Shown here piece by piece: positions 42,505 through 52,691 of a stretch of 64,000 nucleotides of DNA (positions within the stretch are counted from its first letter, which is position 1; each line of letters begins with the position of its first letter). The notes beneath the pieces are model-generated. The model had not been told where the DNA came from. It saw nothing but the letters and a program-made list of their open reading frames with translations, and searched no databases. The stretch is from NCBI RefSeq assembly GCF_014636315.1, contig NZ_BMED01000002.1:620001-684000 (forward strand), in the 5' to 3' direction. This DNA comes from Parundibacterium terreum. GTDB lineage: Bacteria > Pseudomonadota > Gammaproteobacteria > Burkholderiales > Burkholderiaceae_D. The translations under genes and the position numbers were made by a program.

Positions 42505-44409
42505 ATGTCTGAACATGAAAAACAAACCCTGGGTTTTCAGGCAGAAGTAAAACAATTACTGCAATTGATGATCCACTCCTTGTATTCCAACAAGGAAATT
42601 TTCCTGCGTGAACTGATCTCCAATGCATCGGACGCGGCCGACAAACTGCGCTTTGAGGCCATCAACAACGCCAGCCTGTTTGAAAACGACGCAGACCTGA
42701 AGATCAAGGTCAGTTTCGACAAGGAAGCACGTACCATCACCATCGCCGACAACGGCATAGGCATGACCCGCGACGAAGCGGTACTGCACCTGGGTACGAT
42801 CGCCAAATCCGGCACCAAGGAATTTTTCGGCAAATTGTCCGGCGACCAGCAAAAAGACGCAGCGATGATAGGCCAGTTCGGCGTCGGCTTTTACTCCGGC
42901 TTTATCGTCGCCGACAAGATCACCGTGGAATCGCGCCGCGCCGGCACTTCGGCTGCCGAAGGCGTGCGCTGGGAATCTGCCGGCGAAGGCGACTTCAGCG
43001 TGGAAGCGATCGACAAGGCCGACCGCGGCACTTCCATCACCCTGCACCTGCGTGAAGGCGAAGACGAGTTCCTGTCTTCCTGGAAGCTGAAATCGGTGAT
43101 CCGCACCTACTCCGACCATATCTCGCTGCCTATCCTGATGCAGAAAGAAGAATGGGATGAAGAGAAAAAAGCACAGGTCCTGAAGGACGAGCTGGAAACC
43201 GTGAACCAGGCCAGCGCCTTGTGGGCACGCAGCAAATCCGACATCACGCCTGAGCAGTACGAAGAATTCTACAAGCACGTGTCGCATGATTTCCAGGCGC
43301 CGCTGACCTATACGCATAACCGCGTTGAAGGCCGCAGCGAATACACGCAATTGCTGTTCATCCCAAGCCGCGCTCCTTTCGACATGTGGGACCGCAACAA
43401 GCGCGGCGGCATCAAGCTATACGTGAAACGCGTCTTCATCATGGACGATGCGGAACAACTGATGCCGGTCTATCTGCGCTTTGTCAAAGGCGTTATCGAT
43501 TCCAACGACCTGCCGCTGAACGTCTCCCGTGAAATCCTGCAGGAATCGCGCGATATCAAGGCGATCCGCGAAGGTTCCACCAAGCGCGTACTGGGCATGC
43601 TGGAAGAACTGGCCAATGCTGACGAGCAGGAAAAGAAAGACAAGTATGCGACTTTCTGGACCGAGTTCGGCCAGGTCTTGAAAGAAGGCATAGGCGAAGA
43701 CGCCACCAACAAGGAACGTCTCGCCAAGCTGCTGCGCTTTGCATCCACGCACAATGACAGCGATGCGCAAACCGTTTCCCTGGCTGACTACCTGAGCCGC
43801 GCCAAAGAAGGCCAGGACAAGATCTACTACGTCACGGCCGACAGCTATATCGCCGCGAAGAACAGCCCGCACCTGGAAATTTTCCGCAAAAAAGGCGTGG
43901 AAGTCCTGCTGCTGACAGACAGGGTCGATGAATGGATGCTGTCCTTCCTGACGGACTTCGAAGGCAAGGAACTGGCTTCCGTCGCTAAAGGCGACCTGGA
44001 CCTGGGCAAGCTGGAAGACGAAGCCGAGAAGAAGCAGCACGAAGCGACTGAAACCGAGTTCAAGGACCTGGTAGAGAAGATGAAGACTGCGCTGGCCGAC
44101 AAAGCCAAGGATGTACGTGTAACCTTCCGTCTGACCGATTCACCGGCCTGCCTGGTCGCCGACGAGAATGAATTGTCCGGCAACCTGGTGCGCATGCTGA
44201 AGGCCGCAGGCCAGGCAGCACCGGAATCCAAGCCTATCCTGGAAGTGAACCCCGATCACCCGCTGGTGCAGCGCCTGAAGTACGAAGAAGCCAAGTTTGC
44301 CGACTGGTCGCATATCCTGTTTGATCAGGCCATGCTGGCAGAAGGCGGTACATTGGTGGATCCGGCTGCTTTCGTGAAACGCTTGAATGAGATGCTGCTG
44401 AGTAAGTAA
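42505..44409 (+). CDS. htpG: Chaperone protein HtpG (Hsp90)
   Basis: A 634-residue bacterial Hsp90, an ATP-dependent cytoplasmic chaperone. N-terminal GHKL ATPase with [47 protein letters not shown] and GTSITLHL; middle domain ([43 protein letters not shown]) and a C-terminal dimerisation domain. Full length and collinear with the family. Start with GAGGGA Shine-Dalgarno; preceded by a sigma32 promoter and ended by a strong terminator at 44433. Confidence 0.98.
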   Translation: MSEHEKQTLGFQAEVKQLLQLMIHSLYSNKEIFLRELISNASDAADKLRFEAINNASLFENDADLKIKVSFDKEARTITIADNGIGMTRDEAVLHLGTIAKSGTKEFFGKLSGDQQKDAAMIGQFGVGFYSGFIVADKITVESRRAGTSAAEGVRWESAGEGDFSVEAIDKADRGTSITLHLREGEDEFLSSWKLKSVIRTYSDHISLPILMQKEEWDEEKKAQVLKDELETVNQASALWARSKSDITPEQYEEFYKHVSHDFQAPLTYTHNRVEGRSEYTQLLFIPSRAPFDMWDRNKRGGIKLYVKRVFIMDDAEQLMPVYLRFVKGVIDSNDLPLNVSREILQESRDIKAIREGSTKRVLGMLEELANADEQEKKDKYATFWTEFGQVLKEGIGEDATNKERLAKLLRFASTHNDSDAQTVSLADYLSRAKEGQDKIYYVTADSYIAAKNSPHLEIFRKKGVEVLLLTDRVDEWMLSFLTDFEGKELASVAKGDLDLGKLEDEAEKKQHEATETEFKDLVEKMKTALADKAKDVRVTFRLTDSPACLVADENELSGNLVRMLKAAGQAAPESKPILEVNPDHPLVQRLKYEEAKFADWSHILFDQAMLAEGGTLVDPAAFVKRLNEMLLSK

Positions 44410-44432
44410 AGTAATCTCTTAGCTTAAAAAAA

Positions 44433-44464
44433 GGCGGTGCATCAGATGATGCACCGCCTTTTTA
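44433..44464. terminator. Bidirectional terminator after htpG
   Basis: GGCGGTGCATC (44433-44443), loop AGAT, GATGCACCGCC (44448-44458), then TTTTTTA on the plus strand and an A-run before the stem, serving htpG and the convergent lipoprotein gene. Confidence 0.92.
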
Positions 44465-44501
44465 CTTTAGCCCTCCAGATACCGGAGGGCTAATTATGCT
44501 T

Positions 44502-44954
44502 TTAGTGGGTCACACGTGTCGTGCGGCCCGAAGACAGCAGACGTACGCGATCACCGGCGCGGAAAGGTTCATCCGCATCTTGCGTGATTGCTTTCAGCTC
44601 GCCATTGTCCAGCCTGACGGTAATTTCCAGGCCCTTGCGGTGCGCGACATTGTCTTCCAGTTTGTTGCCTATCAGGCCGCCTGCTACTGCGCCCAGGATA
44701 CCTGCAACTGCGGAACCATTGCCGCCACCGATAGTGGAGCCGGCGGCAATGCCACCGACCGCAGCACCGGCCACTGTACCTACACCGCTCTTGCCGCCGT
44801 CAATAATCACTTCCCGCACCGATTCTACGACGCCCATGCGCACCGTTTGCTCGTTCTGGGTCTGGCCGGAACGATAAACGCTGTTGGACGACTGCGGGTT
44901 TACCGCACAGGCGCTCAGGGACGCAATGGCGGCAATCATTAACAATTTTTTCAC
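44502..44954 (-). CDS. Glycine-zipper outer-membrane lipoprotein (SlyB/Pcp-like)
   Basis: About 150 residues: lipoprotein signal VKKLLMIAAIASLSACAV (lipidated Cys), a Gly/Ala-rich 2TM glycine zipper (GTVAGAAVGGIAAGSTIGGG, ILGAVAGGLIGN) and a C-terminal SH3-like strand region (EITVRLDNGELKAITQ, FRAGDRVRLL). Such proteins stabilise the cell envelope. The GTG at 44954, five bases after GGAGAG, is the best start; a TTG at 44975 would add seven residues. Confidence 0.88.
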   Translation of the reverse strand: MKKLLMIAAIASLSACAVNPQSSNSVYRSGQTQNEQTVRMGVVESVREVIIDGGKSGVGTVAGAAVGGIAAGSTIGGGNGSAVAGILGAVAGGLIGNKLEDNVAHRKGLEITVRLDNGELKAITQDADEPFRAGDRVRLLSSGRTTRVTH

Positions 44955-45050
44955 GCTACTCTCCGAAAGGTTCAATTGAACTGGTTTAATTAAAACGGTT
45001 GGACAGGATTTTATCCGAATTGTTCAGTGAGCCTGGGGACGAATGCAATT

Positions 45051-45506
45051 TCAATAAGAAATTTTCAGGCGCCGGTACAAAAAACCGAGCACAAACAGCG
45101 GCCCTATCAGCAAAAATCGCAGGTCATCAAAAAACGAGGGCTTCTTGCCTTCTATCTTGTGACCGATAAACTGGCCTATCCAGGCAATCACAAACGCGCT
45201 TACCGCCACCGGCAAGACCCAGGAAGGTGGCAATGCATACAGGATGCCCAGCATCGCTGCCGCCATCAGGCTCATGCCTATCGCAAAAGACATGGATAAA
45301 GTGAAATAATACGCCAGCGAGACGATGGCCGCTGCCACCGCTACCCAAGGATGTATCGCCCAGATCAGTCCCAGCACCGTCCACATGATGACCGGCACGC
45401 AAACAAAGTGGATATATTCATTGACCGGGTTCAGGTGGCTCTCAGCATATTTTTCCAGCAACTGGTCTACCGGCCGGGCCTGGCCCATCGTTTGGCTGAT
45501 TGTCAT
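45051..45506 (-). CDS. DUF962/Mpo1-like membrane protein
   Basis: A 151-residue protein with four predicted membrane helices and the family pattern LEKYAESHLNPVNEYIHFVCVPVIMW and IAWIGQFIGHKIEGKKPSFFDDLRFLLIGPLFVL. Conserved His residues (SHLNPVN, YIHF, GHKIEGKKP) match the ferrous-iron site proposed for Mpo1-type dioxygenases that shorten 2-hydroxy fatty acids. Bacterial function is not established. Single gene. Confidence 0.85.
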   Translation of the reverse strand: MTISQTMGQARPVDQLLEKYAESHLNPVNEYIHFVCVPVIMWTVLGLIWAIHPWVAVAAAIVSLAYYFTLSMSFAIGMSLMAAAMLGILYALPPSWVLPVAVSAFVIAWIGQFIGHKIEGKKPSFFDDLRFLLIGPLFVLGFLYRRLKISY

Positions 45507-45825
45507 TTTTCGTCATCTCCATGGTTTATTTATATTTTTTATATTCGCCGACCTGGGTTGGCGCATAAATCCATTGTAGTCTGAGAAAGCCCGGCTGACA
45601 AAGCTGAAGCTTGGCTTTACAACAATGTTTTGAGCCTTACTTCCAAGCCGGTATCTTCGCCGGCTTTACAATGGCCGTGCTCCTGCCCTGATCTCCGGCA
45701 CCTGGACTTTGGGAGAAAGCCCGGCTACGAACGGGATTGCAACGCAGTAATACTTTGCAACAATCCTCAAGAGCACGAACACTTATCATGTATCTTTGAA
45801 GAAATACTCATCGTCCGCGACATTC
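45507..45825. other. Intergenic region with a 14-bp direct repeat and a hairpin
   Basis: GAGAAAGCCCGGCT is repeated at 45583-45596 and 45713-45726. Between the copies is an AAGCCGG/CCGGCTT hairpin (45645-45651 with 45660-45666) followed by TT. No gene seen. Confidence 0.5.
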
Positions 45826-46320
45826 ATGACTCAACTAGAAGAAGCACCCCGGCTGCAGGGTTTTCCCGCCGTCATCGATAAAAATACGACAACACTGATA
45901 CTGGGCAGTTTCCCCGGCGAGGCTTCCTTGCAGGAGCAGCAGTACTACGCGCACCCGAGAAACCAGTTCTGGCGCCTGCTATCGGCGGTATTGAATGTCG
46001 ATCTGGTCGTGCTGCCCTATCCGCAAAGGCTGGCAGGCATCAAGGCACATGGAATAGGCCTGTGGGATATCTTTGACTCTTGCCTGAGGCAAGGCAGCCT
46101 GGATTCTGCGATACGGCAGCAGCAAATCAACGATTTCTCCGCTTTACAGCAACAATACCCAAAATTGCATAAACTTTGTTTCAATGGCAAGACTGCGGGC
46201 AAGGTGCAGGGGCATTTTGACAAGGCCGGGTACCAGACTCTGGTCCTGCCCTCCTCGTCGCCGGCCAATGCCCAAATGTCATTTGAGCAGAAATTATTAC
46301 TGTGGCAAGCTATCCTGTAG
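45826..46320 (+). CDS. Hypoxanthine-DNA glycosylase (UDG superfamily)
   Basis: A 164-residue uracil-DNA-glycosylase-fold protein of the DNA-deoxyinosine glycosylase type: motif I LILGSFPGEASL, the substrate segment YYAHPRNQFWRLL, GIGLWDIFDSC, and motif II LVLPSSSPANA. It removes hypoxanthine (deaminated adenine) from DNA. The ATG at 45826 was chosen over a TTG at 45796 because the family begins shortly before GFPAVID. It is followed after 13 bp by the SpeE-like gene, suggesting co-transcription. Confidence 0.9.
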   Translation: MTQLEEAPRLQGFPAVIDKNTTTLILGSFPGEASLQEQQYYAHPRNQFWRLLSAVLNVDLVVLPYPQRLAGIKAHGIGLWDIFDSCLRQGSLDSAIRQQQINDFSALQQQYPKLHKLCFNGKTAGKVQGHFDKAGYQTLVLPSSSPANAQMSFEQKLLLWQAIL

Positions 46321-46333
46321 GTAAAATGAGCGC

Positions 46334-47149
46334 ATGCTGATCAAACGTAAATCCATAGAAGCCGAAGCCAACCTGCGCACCGGCCCGAAAGCCGCTGCTG
46401 CGGCACTGAAAAAACCTGCCCGCAAGCCCAAGTTTGCGCCCGTTACCCTGTCTGAAATGGACGGCGTACGCTTCCTGCACTTCGGCACCGAATGGGTGCA
46501 AGGCGCGATGCGCCTGCGCAAGCCGGATTGGATAGAGCTGGAATATGCGCAGCAGATGATGATGTGGATGCTGTTCATAGAGCAGCCCGCGCATATAGTG
46601 CAACTCGGACTGGGCACCGGCGCGCTGACCAAGTTTTGCTACCGCAATTTCGATGCAACCCAAGTAACTGCGATAGACCTGAATCCAGCTGTGATCTCGA
46701 TCTGCGAAAGCATGTTCAAGCTGCCGCCGAATGACGACAGGCTGCAGGTCGTGGAAATGGATGCCAATGAATTCGTCAACGATGCCAATAACCATGGCAA
46801 GATCGATGTGTTGCAGGTAGACCTGTACGATGCAACCGCGCGCGGCCCGGTGCTGGACAGCCCCGAGTTCTACCAGGCCTGCGAAGCCTGCCTGACCGAG
46901 AACGGCATCCTGACGGTGAACCTGTTCGGCGACCACCCCAGTTATCTGAAAAACCTGAAAGCCTTGCGCTTTGCCTTTGACCAGGTGCTGTGCCTGCCTG
47001 AGGTCCATGACGGCAACGTCGTGGCAATTGCCTTCAAATCCAAGCCGGAGCTGGATTTTCCGGCGCTGTATGAACGTGCTGTAAGCATCAAGGAAAGCAC
47101 CGGCCTGCCGGCGAAATCCTGGGTCAATGGTCTGAAGACAAACTCCTGA
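46334..47149 (+). CDS. Spermidine synthase-like (SpeE-type) methyltransferase-fold protein
   Basis: A 271-residue class I methyltransferase-fold protein of the polyamine aminopropyltransferase superfamily: YAQQMMMWMLFIEQPAHIVQLGLGTGALTKF, TAIDLNPAVISIC, VEMDANEFV and DVLQVDLYDATARGP. Compared with true SpeE, the N-terminal beta domain is short and the gate motif is changed, so the polyamine role is uncertain. Basic, Ala/Lys-rich N-terminus. Lies between the glycosylase and a GspE-type ATPase, 22 bp before the latter. Confidence 0.85.
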   Translation: MLIKRKSIEAEANLRTGPKAAAAALKKPARKPKFAPVTLSEMDGVRFLHFGTEWVQGAMRLRKPDWIELEYAQQMMMWMLFIEQPAHIVQLGLGTGALTKFCYRNFDATQVTAIDLNPAVISICESMFKLPPNDDRLQVVEMDANEFVNDANNHGKIDVLQVDLYDATARGPVLDSPEFYQACEACLTENGILTVNLFGDHPSYLKNLKALRFAFDQVLCLPEVHDGNVVAIAFKSKPELDFPALYERAVSIKESTGLPAKSWVNGLKTNS

Positions 47150-47171
47150 ACCGCGAACGGATCGGCACACT

Positions 47172-48965
47172 ATGGCTACTGCAACGACAAAACCTGCACA
47201 CCGCTCGCTGAGCATGCAGCAAATCTTTACCTGGCTGATGGCAGACGGTATCGTGAAGAAGGAAACCGCGAAGGCGGACTTCAACCATGCGCAGGCAATG
47301 CTGAACAATGGTCCGGCAACCATGCATCCGCTGACTGCGGTCGCACAATGCAAGCTGCAATCGGCAGAGCCGCCGCACCGCGTGTTGACGCTGGACTGGC
47401 TGACCGAATGGACCGCAGGCAAGGTCAAACTGCCGTTTTACCGCATAGATCCGCTGAAGATAGACTTTACCAAGGTGTCCGACGTAATGTCGTCCACCTA
47501 TGCGACCCGCTTTAATATCCTGCCGGTGGAATCAACGCCGACCAGCGTTATCATCGCGACCACCGAACCCTACAGCCATGAATGGCAGGAGGAGATCGCC
47601 AAGATTACCCGCAAGGAAATCAAGCTGGTGATGGCGAATCCGCTGGATATCTCGCAATATATCTCGCAATTTTTTACACTGGCAAAATCGATCAAGGATG
47701 CGAAGAAAGCTAGCAACAACGACCTGGCGCTGCGCAACAACTTCGAGCAACTGGTTGAGCTGGGCAAAGCCAATAAGCAGGTAGACGCCAACGACCAGCA
47801 CATTATCAACATCGTGGACTGGCTGTGGCAGTTTGCGTTTGACCAGCGCGCATCCGATATCCATCTGGAACCGAAGCGCGAGATGGCGGCCATACGCTTC
47901 CGTATCGACGGTGTTTTGCACCAGGTTTACCAGGTGCCGGCACTTGTCATGATCGCCATGACTGCGCGTATCAAATTGCTGGGCCGTATGGACGTGATAG
48001 AAAAACGCCGCCCGCAGGATGGCCGTATCAAAACCCGTACCGCCGGCGGCCAGGAAGTGGAGCTGCGTTTATCCACCATGCCTACCGCCTTCGGCGAAAA
48101 AGTCGTGATGCGTATTTTTGATCCGGAAGTGGTTGTCAAGACATTGCCGGAACTGGGCTTCCCGGTCAATGACGCGGTGCGCTGGGATCATCTCACCAGC
48201 AAGCCGCACGGCATCATCCTGGTGACCGGCCCAACCGGTTCCGGCAAGACCACCACGCTGTACACCACGCTCAAGGCATTGGCTACCTCGGACGTCAACG
48301 TCTGTACGGTGGAAGATCCTATCGAGATGGTGGAAGCCTCGTTCAACCAGATGCAGGTGCAGCCGGGCATAGACCTGAACTTTGCCGATGGCGTGAAGGC
48401 GCTGATGCGGCAGGATCCGGACATCATCATGGTGGGCGAGATCCGCGACCTGCAGACTGCAGAGATGGCAATCCAGGCTGCGCTGACCGGCCATCTGGTG
48501 CTGTCCACGCTGCATACCAATGATGCACCTTCCGCCATCATGCGGCTGCTGGAACTGGGTGTTCCCTACTATCTGCTGGAAGCAACCATCATCGGCATCC
48601 TGGCGCAAAGGCTGGTGCGAACGCTGTGCAAGCATTGCAAGTCGGCCGACGGCGAACTGCCGGATGCGGTCTGGAAGAGCCTCACAGAAGAATGGAATAT
48701 CCCAAAGCCCGCTACCGTGTACCGTCCCGTGGGCTGCCCGGAATGCAGGCAGACCGGCTTCATGGGACGTACCGGCATCTATGAACTACTGACCGTGACG
48801 CAGCCCTTTAGCAAGCTGATCAGGGAAGAATCGGACATCCATGCCTTGCGCGCGCAGAGCATCGCCGATGATATGAAGCCGCTGCGCATCGCAGGGGCTT
48901 ACAAGATCATAGAAGGACTGACCACCGCGGAAGAAGTATTGAAAGTCACTTCTGCGCTGGTCTGA
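47172..48965 (+). CDS. Orphan GspE/PilB-type secretion ATPase
   Basis: A 597-residue hexameric traffic ATPase. An MshEN/T2SSE_N-like N-terminal region (about 85-170) is followed by the ATPase core with Walker A GPTGSGKTT (353-361), Asp box TVEDPIEM, Walker B DPDIIMVGEIRD, the His box GHLVLSTLHTNDAPSA, and a tetracysteine zinc loop (CKHC...CPEC) as in GspE/PilB. No gspF, secretin or pilin genes are in this window. It may serve pili or secretion genes elsewhere or act alone. Same-strand run with the glycosylase and SpeE-like genes. Confidence 0.92.
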   Translation: MATATTKPAHRSLSMQQIFTWLMADGIVKKETAKADFNHAQAMLNNGPATMHPLTAVAQCKLQSAEPPHRVLTLDWLTEWTAGKVKLPFYRIDPLKIDFTKVSDVMSSTYATRFNILPVESTPTSVIIATTEPYSHEWQEEIAKITRKEIKLVMANPLDISQYISQFFTLAKSIKDAKKASNNDLALRNNFEQLVELGKANKQVDANDQHIINIVDWLWQFAFDQRASDIHLEPKREMAAIRFRIDGVLHQVYQVPALVMIAMTARIKLLGRMDVIEKRRPQDGRIKTRTAGGQEVELRLSTMPTAFGEKVVMRIFDPEVVVKTLPELGFPVNDAVRWDHLTSKPHGIILVTGPTGSGKTTTLYTTLKALATSDVNVCTVEDPIEMVEASFNQMQVQPGIDLNFADGVKALMRQDPDIIMVGEIRDLQTAEMAIQAALTGHLVLSTLHTNDAPSAIMRLLELGVPYYLLEATIIGILAQRLVRTLCKHCKSADGELPDAVWKSLTEEWNIPKPATVYRPVGCPECRQTGFMGRTGIYELLTVTQPFSKLIREESDIHALRAQSIADDMKPLRIAGAYKIIEGLTTAEEVLKVTSALV

Positions 48966-49064
48966 TCGCTATTTCCATACTGTTTATGGTTTTCGCAGCG
49001 CCTATGGCAAAGTCTCATCCATGCATTTGTGTACGGCCCTGAACAGGCCGGCAAGGAAGCACTG

Positions 49065-51737
49065 ATGACTGTATTAAGCAGGCAGGCTTTATTTTCCCGC
49101 ACCTGGTTCCAGGTATGCGCGCTGGCGCTTGCTTATCTGCTGGCAGGCCGCCTGTCGCTGCTGCTGGCGATTCCCCCCGGTTACGCAATGGCCGTGTATC
49201 CGCCGGCAGGCATTGCGCTGGGCATTATCATCGTCGCAGGTTACCGTCTGTTGCCGGGGGTTGCAGCGGGTGCCTTCCTGGTAAATATGCTGATCAGTTG
49301 GGAATCCGCCGCCGGCATCTCCTGGGCATCAACGCTACTGGCAGCCTTGCTGGGCGGCGGCGCAGCCTTGCAGGCGTTGGCAGGCAGCTACCTGATACGC
49401 CGTTTCGCCGGCAGCAACCTGTCGCTAGACAAGGACACATCGATCTTCCGCTTCTTTCTGCACGGCGGCGTGCTGGCCTGCCTGATCAGTGCCAGCGTAG
49501 GCGTGCTGTCGCTGTACAAGCTGCATTTCATCCCCGGCGACCATGTGATCAACAACTGGCTCACCTGGTGGACCGGAGACACGCTGGGCGTGCTGACCAT
49601 TACGCCCATCGTCATGGTCCTGTTTGCCCAGCCTAGGGAAATCTGGAATTCGCGCCGCTGGAATGTGATGGTGCCGCTGGCGATTTGCCTGGCAGTCGTG
49701 ATCAGCGTGTTTACCTATATCCGCCACCGCGAAGAACAAAAACAATTCCTGGAATTCCGGCTGGAAGTGGAGCGCATCAGCCAGGATCTGCAAAACAAGC
49801 TGAACAATCACACCGATGCCGTCAATAATATAGAGCGCTTCTTCGCCAGCTCGAAATCGGTCAACCGCAGCGACTTTTCCACTTTCGTGCAGCACACGAT
49901 AGATAGCAATAAGGCGATCACCTCACTCATCTGGGCGCCAAAACTCAGGCATGCCGACAAGACCGCCTTTGAGGCTTCGGTCCTGCAGGAAGGCTATGTC
50001 AGCTTCAAGGTTTCCGAGAAAGACGCCAGCGGCAAGCTGATTCCCGTCAAGGCGCGCGACGATTACTACCCTATCACCTATATCGCCCCATTCAGGACAG
50101 GCACGCTGGCCTTCGGTTTTGACATGGGTTCCAGCGATATTCGCAGGATTGCCATTGAAGAGGCCCGCGACAGCGGCAATCTGACCGCCACCGATCCACT
50201 GGTTCTGGTCACCGACAGCGGAGAACAGCATTCGGTCCTGCTGTATGCGCCCATCTACGCACCCGGCAAGCCTTTGGACAGCACTGAAAAAAGAAGGGAA
50301 GCTTTTCAGGGCGTGGCAATGAGTGTGTTACGGATGGGTGAAGTGATAGAAGATGCGCTCAGCAAGCAAGACCAGAAAAATATCCTGATCAAATTCTATG
50401 ACCTGTCCTATCCGGGCAACAAGGGCATTTTTTACGATGCGATCAAGATCATCGATCCCGGACATTTCTTCCAGTCGACCATCAATTTCGGCGGCCGCCA
50501 GTATGCCCTGCTGGCCCAGCCTTCCAGCGCCTACTGGAATAGCCATGTGTCCTGGATAACGTGGTTCACGATGATAGGCGGCTTGCTATTCACCAGCCTG
50601 CTCGGCATCTATTTGCTGGTGGTGACTGCACATACCTTCAACGTAGAAATCCTGGTTACCCAGCGCACCAGCCAGTTGAATGACAGCGAAGAACGCCTGC
50701 GCGCCATCCTGGCCAATGCGGCCGAGGGCATCATCACGATGAACCCTAGCGGCTTCATCGAATCCGCCAACCAGTCGGCAGAGATTTTGTTCGACTATCC
50801 GCGCGGCGCGCTGTTCGGCAGGAATATCCTGAGCCTGTTCCCGGATCCGGCATCGGAAGCCTTCCTGCAAGGCTATATGCAGGACCAGTTGGAATTGCAT
50901 GAGAAGCAGGCGCGCCAGGAAGTCGTCGGCAAGAAACGGCTGGACCAGGAAATCCCGGTGGAGCTGGCTATCGCCAGGGTGGAACTGGGCTCGCAAACAC
51001 TGCTGGTGTTGATCCTGCACGATATGTCTGAACGCAAGCGAGTGGAGAAATTGAAGAGCGAATTTGTCGCAGCAGTTTCGCATGAGCTGCGCACGCCATT
51101 GACCTCGATCCGCGGCTCGCTGGGCCTGCTGGTGGGCGGCATAGGCGGCGCTATTCCGGCCAAGGCAAAGAACCTGCTGGAAATGGCCAACGACAATGCT
51201 GAGCGGCTTACCCTGCTGATCAATGATTTGCTGGATTTTGAAAAACTGGAATATGGCGGCATGCAATTCAACCTGCAAGAGACCTCGCTGCCTGCCCTGG
51301 TAAAAAAAGCCATCGACGCCAATAAGGGGTATGCACAGAAGTATTCAATCACGCTGCTGTTCGATGCGGAACACAGCGTTGATGCGGTCGTCAATGTCGA
51401 TCAGCAGCGTTTTATCCAGGTGCTGTCCAATCTCGTGTCGAATGCCGTCAAGTTTTCCAAGAAGAACGGCCAGGTCGAGGTCTACCTGTCCCGCAGCAAC
51501 GGCTGGGCCAGGGTATCGGTCGTGGACCATGGCATAGGTATTTCACGTGATTTCCAGGGCAGCATCTTCCAGAAATTCACACAGGAAGACGCCAAGGCTG
51601 CGCGCAAATATGCTGGCACCGGCCTGGGCCTGTCGCTGACCAAGACCATGATGGAAAAGATGGGCGGCCGCATAGACTTCAACAGCATAGAAGGCGAAGG
51701 CTCCACCTTTTACATAGAACTGCCGGTATTGTCCTAG
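49065..51737 (+). CDS. MASE1-CHASE-PAS sensor histidine kinase
   Basis: An 890-residue membrane kinase. Eight or so TM segments of a MASE1 domain (about 10-210; YPPAGIALGIIIVAGYRLLPG), a periplasmic CHASE domain (about 230-500, NIERFFASSKSVNRSDF), one TM, PAS (about 540-650; RLRAILANAAEGIITMNPSG), HisKA with His673 (VSHELRTPLTSIRGSLGLL) and HATPase (NLVSNAVKFS, DHGIGIS, GTGLGLSLTKTMMEKMGG). The ATG at 49065 has AAGGA upstream; an earlier GTG at 49029 is less likely. No receiver gene adjoins it. Confidence 0.93.
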   Translation: MTVLSRQALFSRTWFQVCALALAYLLAGRLSLLLAIPPGYAMAVYPPAGIALGIIIVAGYRLLPGVAAGAFLVNMLISWESAAGISWASTLLAALLGGGAALQALAGSYLIRRFAGSNLSLDKDTSIFRFFLHGGVLACLISASVGVLSLYKLHFIPGDHVINNWLTWWTGDTLGVLTITPIVMVLFAQPREIWNSRRWNVMVPLAICLAVVISVFTYIRHREEQKQFLEFRLEVERISQDLQNKLNNHTDAVNNIERFFASSKSVNRSDFSTFVQHTIDSNKAITSLIWAPKLRHADKTAFEASVLQEGYVSFKVSEKDASGKLIPVKARDDYYPITYIAPFRTGTLAFGFDMGSSDIRRIAIEEARDSGNLTATDPLVLVTDSGEQHSVLLYAPIYAPGKPLDSTEKRREAFQGVAMSVLRMGEVIEDALSKQDQKNILIKFYDLSYPGNKGIFYDAIKIIDPGHFFQSTINFGGRQYALLAQPSSAYWNSHVSWITWFTMIGGLLFTSLLGIYLLVVTAHTFNVEILVTQRTSQLNDSEERLRAILANAAEGIITMNPSGFIESANQSAEILFDYPRGALFGRNILSLFPDPASEAFLQGYMQDQLELHEKQARQEVVGKKRLDQEIPVELAIARVELGSQTLLVLILHDMSERKRVEKLKSEFVAAVSHELRTPLTSIRGSLGLLVGGIGGAIPAKAKNLLEMANDNAERLTLLINDLLDFEKLEYGGMQFNLQETSLPALVKKAIDANKGYAQKYSITLLFDAEHSVDAVVNVDQQRFIQVLSNLVSNAVKFSKKNGQVEVYLSRSNGWARVSVVDHGIGISRDFQGSIFQKFTQEDAKAARKYAGTGLGLSLTKTMMEKMGGRIDFNSIEGEGSTFYIELPVLS

Positions 51738-51767
51738 GTTATCGGGGCTGCACTGGACTGCCCTGCA

Positions 51768-52679
51768 CTAGGCCTGCGACGGCACCGGCCTAGCCCTTTT
51801 CAGCGCATCCTGCAAGCCATCCGCCACCTTCGCGTAACGCAGGCGCATGCCCAGCTCCGCCTTGATCCTGTCATTGCGCAAGCGGCGCGATTCCGACATG
51901 AAGGACAGCAGCATAGGGCTGACGGCCGCGCTCAGCTCGGCACGCGGCAGGCGCGGAGAACGCGGCAGCTCAAAAGCATCGGCCACCGCGTCAAAATACT
52001 CGGCCATTTTCATATCGCTATCATCCACTGCGTGATACACCCGCGACGGTGACGCGCGGAACAATGCAAGCTTGATCAATATGGCAAGATCTTCGGCATG
52101 AATATGATTGGTATAGACGTCATCTGCCTCAATCAGTGCAGGCGTGCCTTTTTGCAAACGCTCCAGTGGCAGGCGGTCGGCGGCATAAATGCCGGGTACC
52201 CGCAGGATGGACAAGGAAGAGTGACTGCGCTTGGCCCAGGCCCGCAATAGTTGTTCGGCTGCTACGCGACGCCTGGCGCGCGCATTGCGCGGGGCGACTG
52301 TACGGGTCTCGTCAAACTCCTCTTCGCCGCAATCTCCATACACACCGGTCGTGCTGATGTAAACAAGCCGGCTCTTGTCAGGTAGAATGGCGGTCAAATT
52401 ACGGGTGCGGGCATCCGATTCGCCCTCGGAACGCGGTGGTGCCAAATGGACAATATGCGTTGCCAGGTTCGCCAAACGGGCCAGGCTGTCACGCTGATCC
52501 AGGTCGGCTACCAGCGGAACGGCACCGGCGGCACGCAGTTCAGCCACCCTGGCCGGCTGGCTGGTCACGGCAAATACGCGGAACTGCCGGTTCAGCAAAG
52601 GCAGCAAACGCAAACCCACGTCTCCGCATCCCAGCACCAGCAGCCGCGGCCTGGCTAATTTTTTTTGTTTATTTTTCAT
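51768..52679 (-). CDS. NAD(P)-binding SDR-type epimerase/reductase
   Basis: A 303-residue Rossmann protein: LLVLGCGDVGLRLLPLL (G17-x-G19-x2-G22), THIVHLAPP, YISTTGVYGDCGEE and a C-terminal RLRNDRIKAELGMRLRY, the pattern of YeeZ-like extended/atypical SDRs acting on nucleotide sugars or similar. The start at 52679 (MKNKQKK, before the Rossmann strand) was chosen; the frame stays open much further upstream, but that extension lies antisense to the reductase gene. It starts only 12 bp from the divergent reductase ATG. Confidence 0.85.
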   Translation of the reverse strand: MKNKQKKLARPRLLVLGCGDVGLRLLPLLNRQFRVFAVTSQPARVAELRAAGAVPLVADLDQRDSLARLANLATHIVHLAPPRSEGESDARTRNLTAILPDKSRLVYISTTGVYGDCGEEEFDETRTVAPRNARARRRVAAEQLLRAWAKRSHSSLSILRVPGIYAADRLPLERLQKGTPALIEADDVYTNHIHAEDLAILIKLALFRASPSRVYHAVDDSDMKMAEYFDAVADAFELPRSPRLPRAELSAAVSPMLLSFMSESRRLRNDRIKAELGMRLRYAKVADGLQDALKRARPVPSQA

Positions 52680-52691
52680 ATTCAGGATTGT

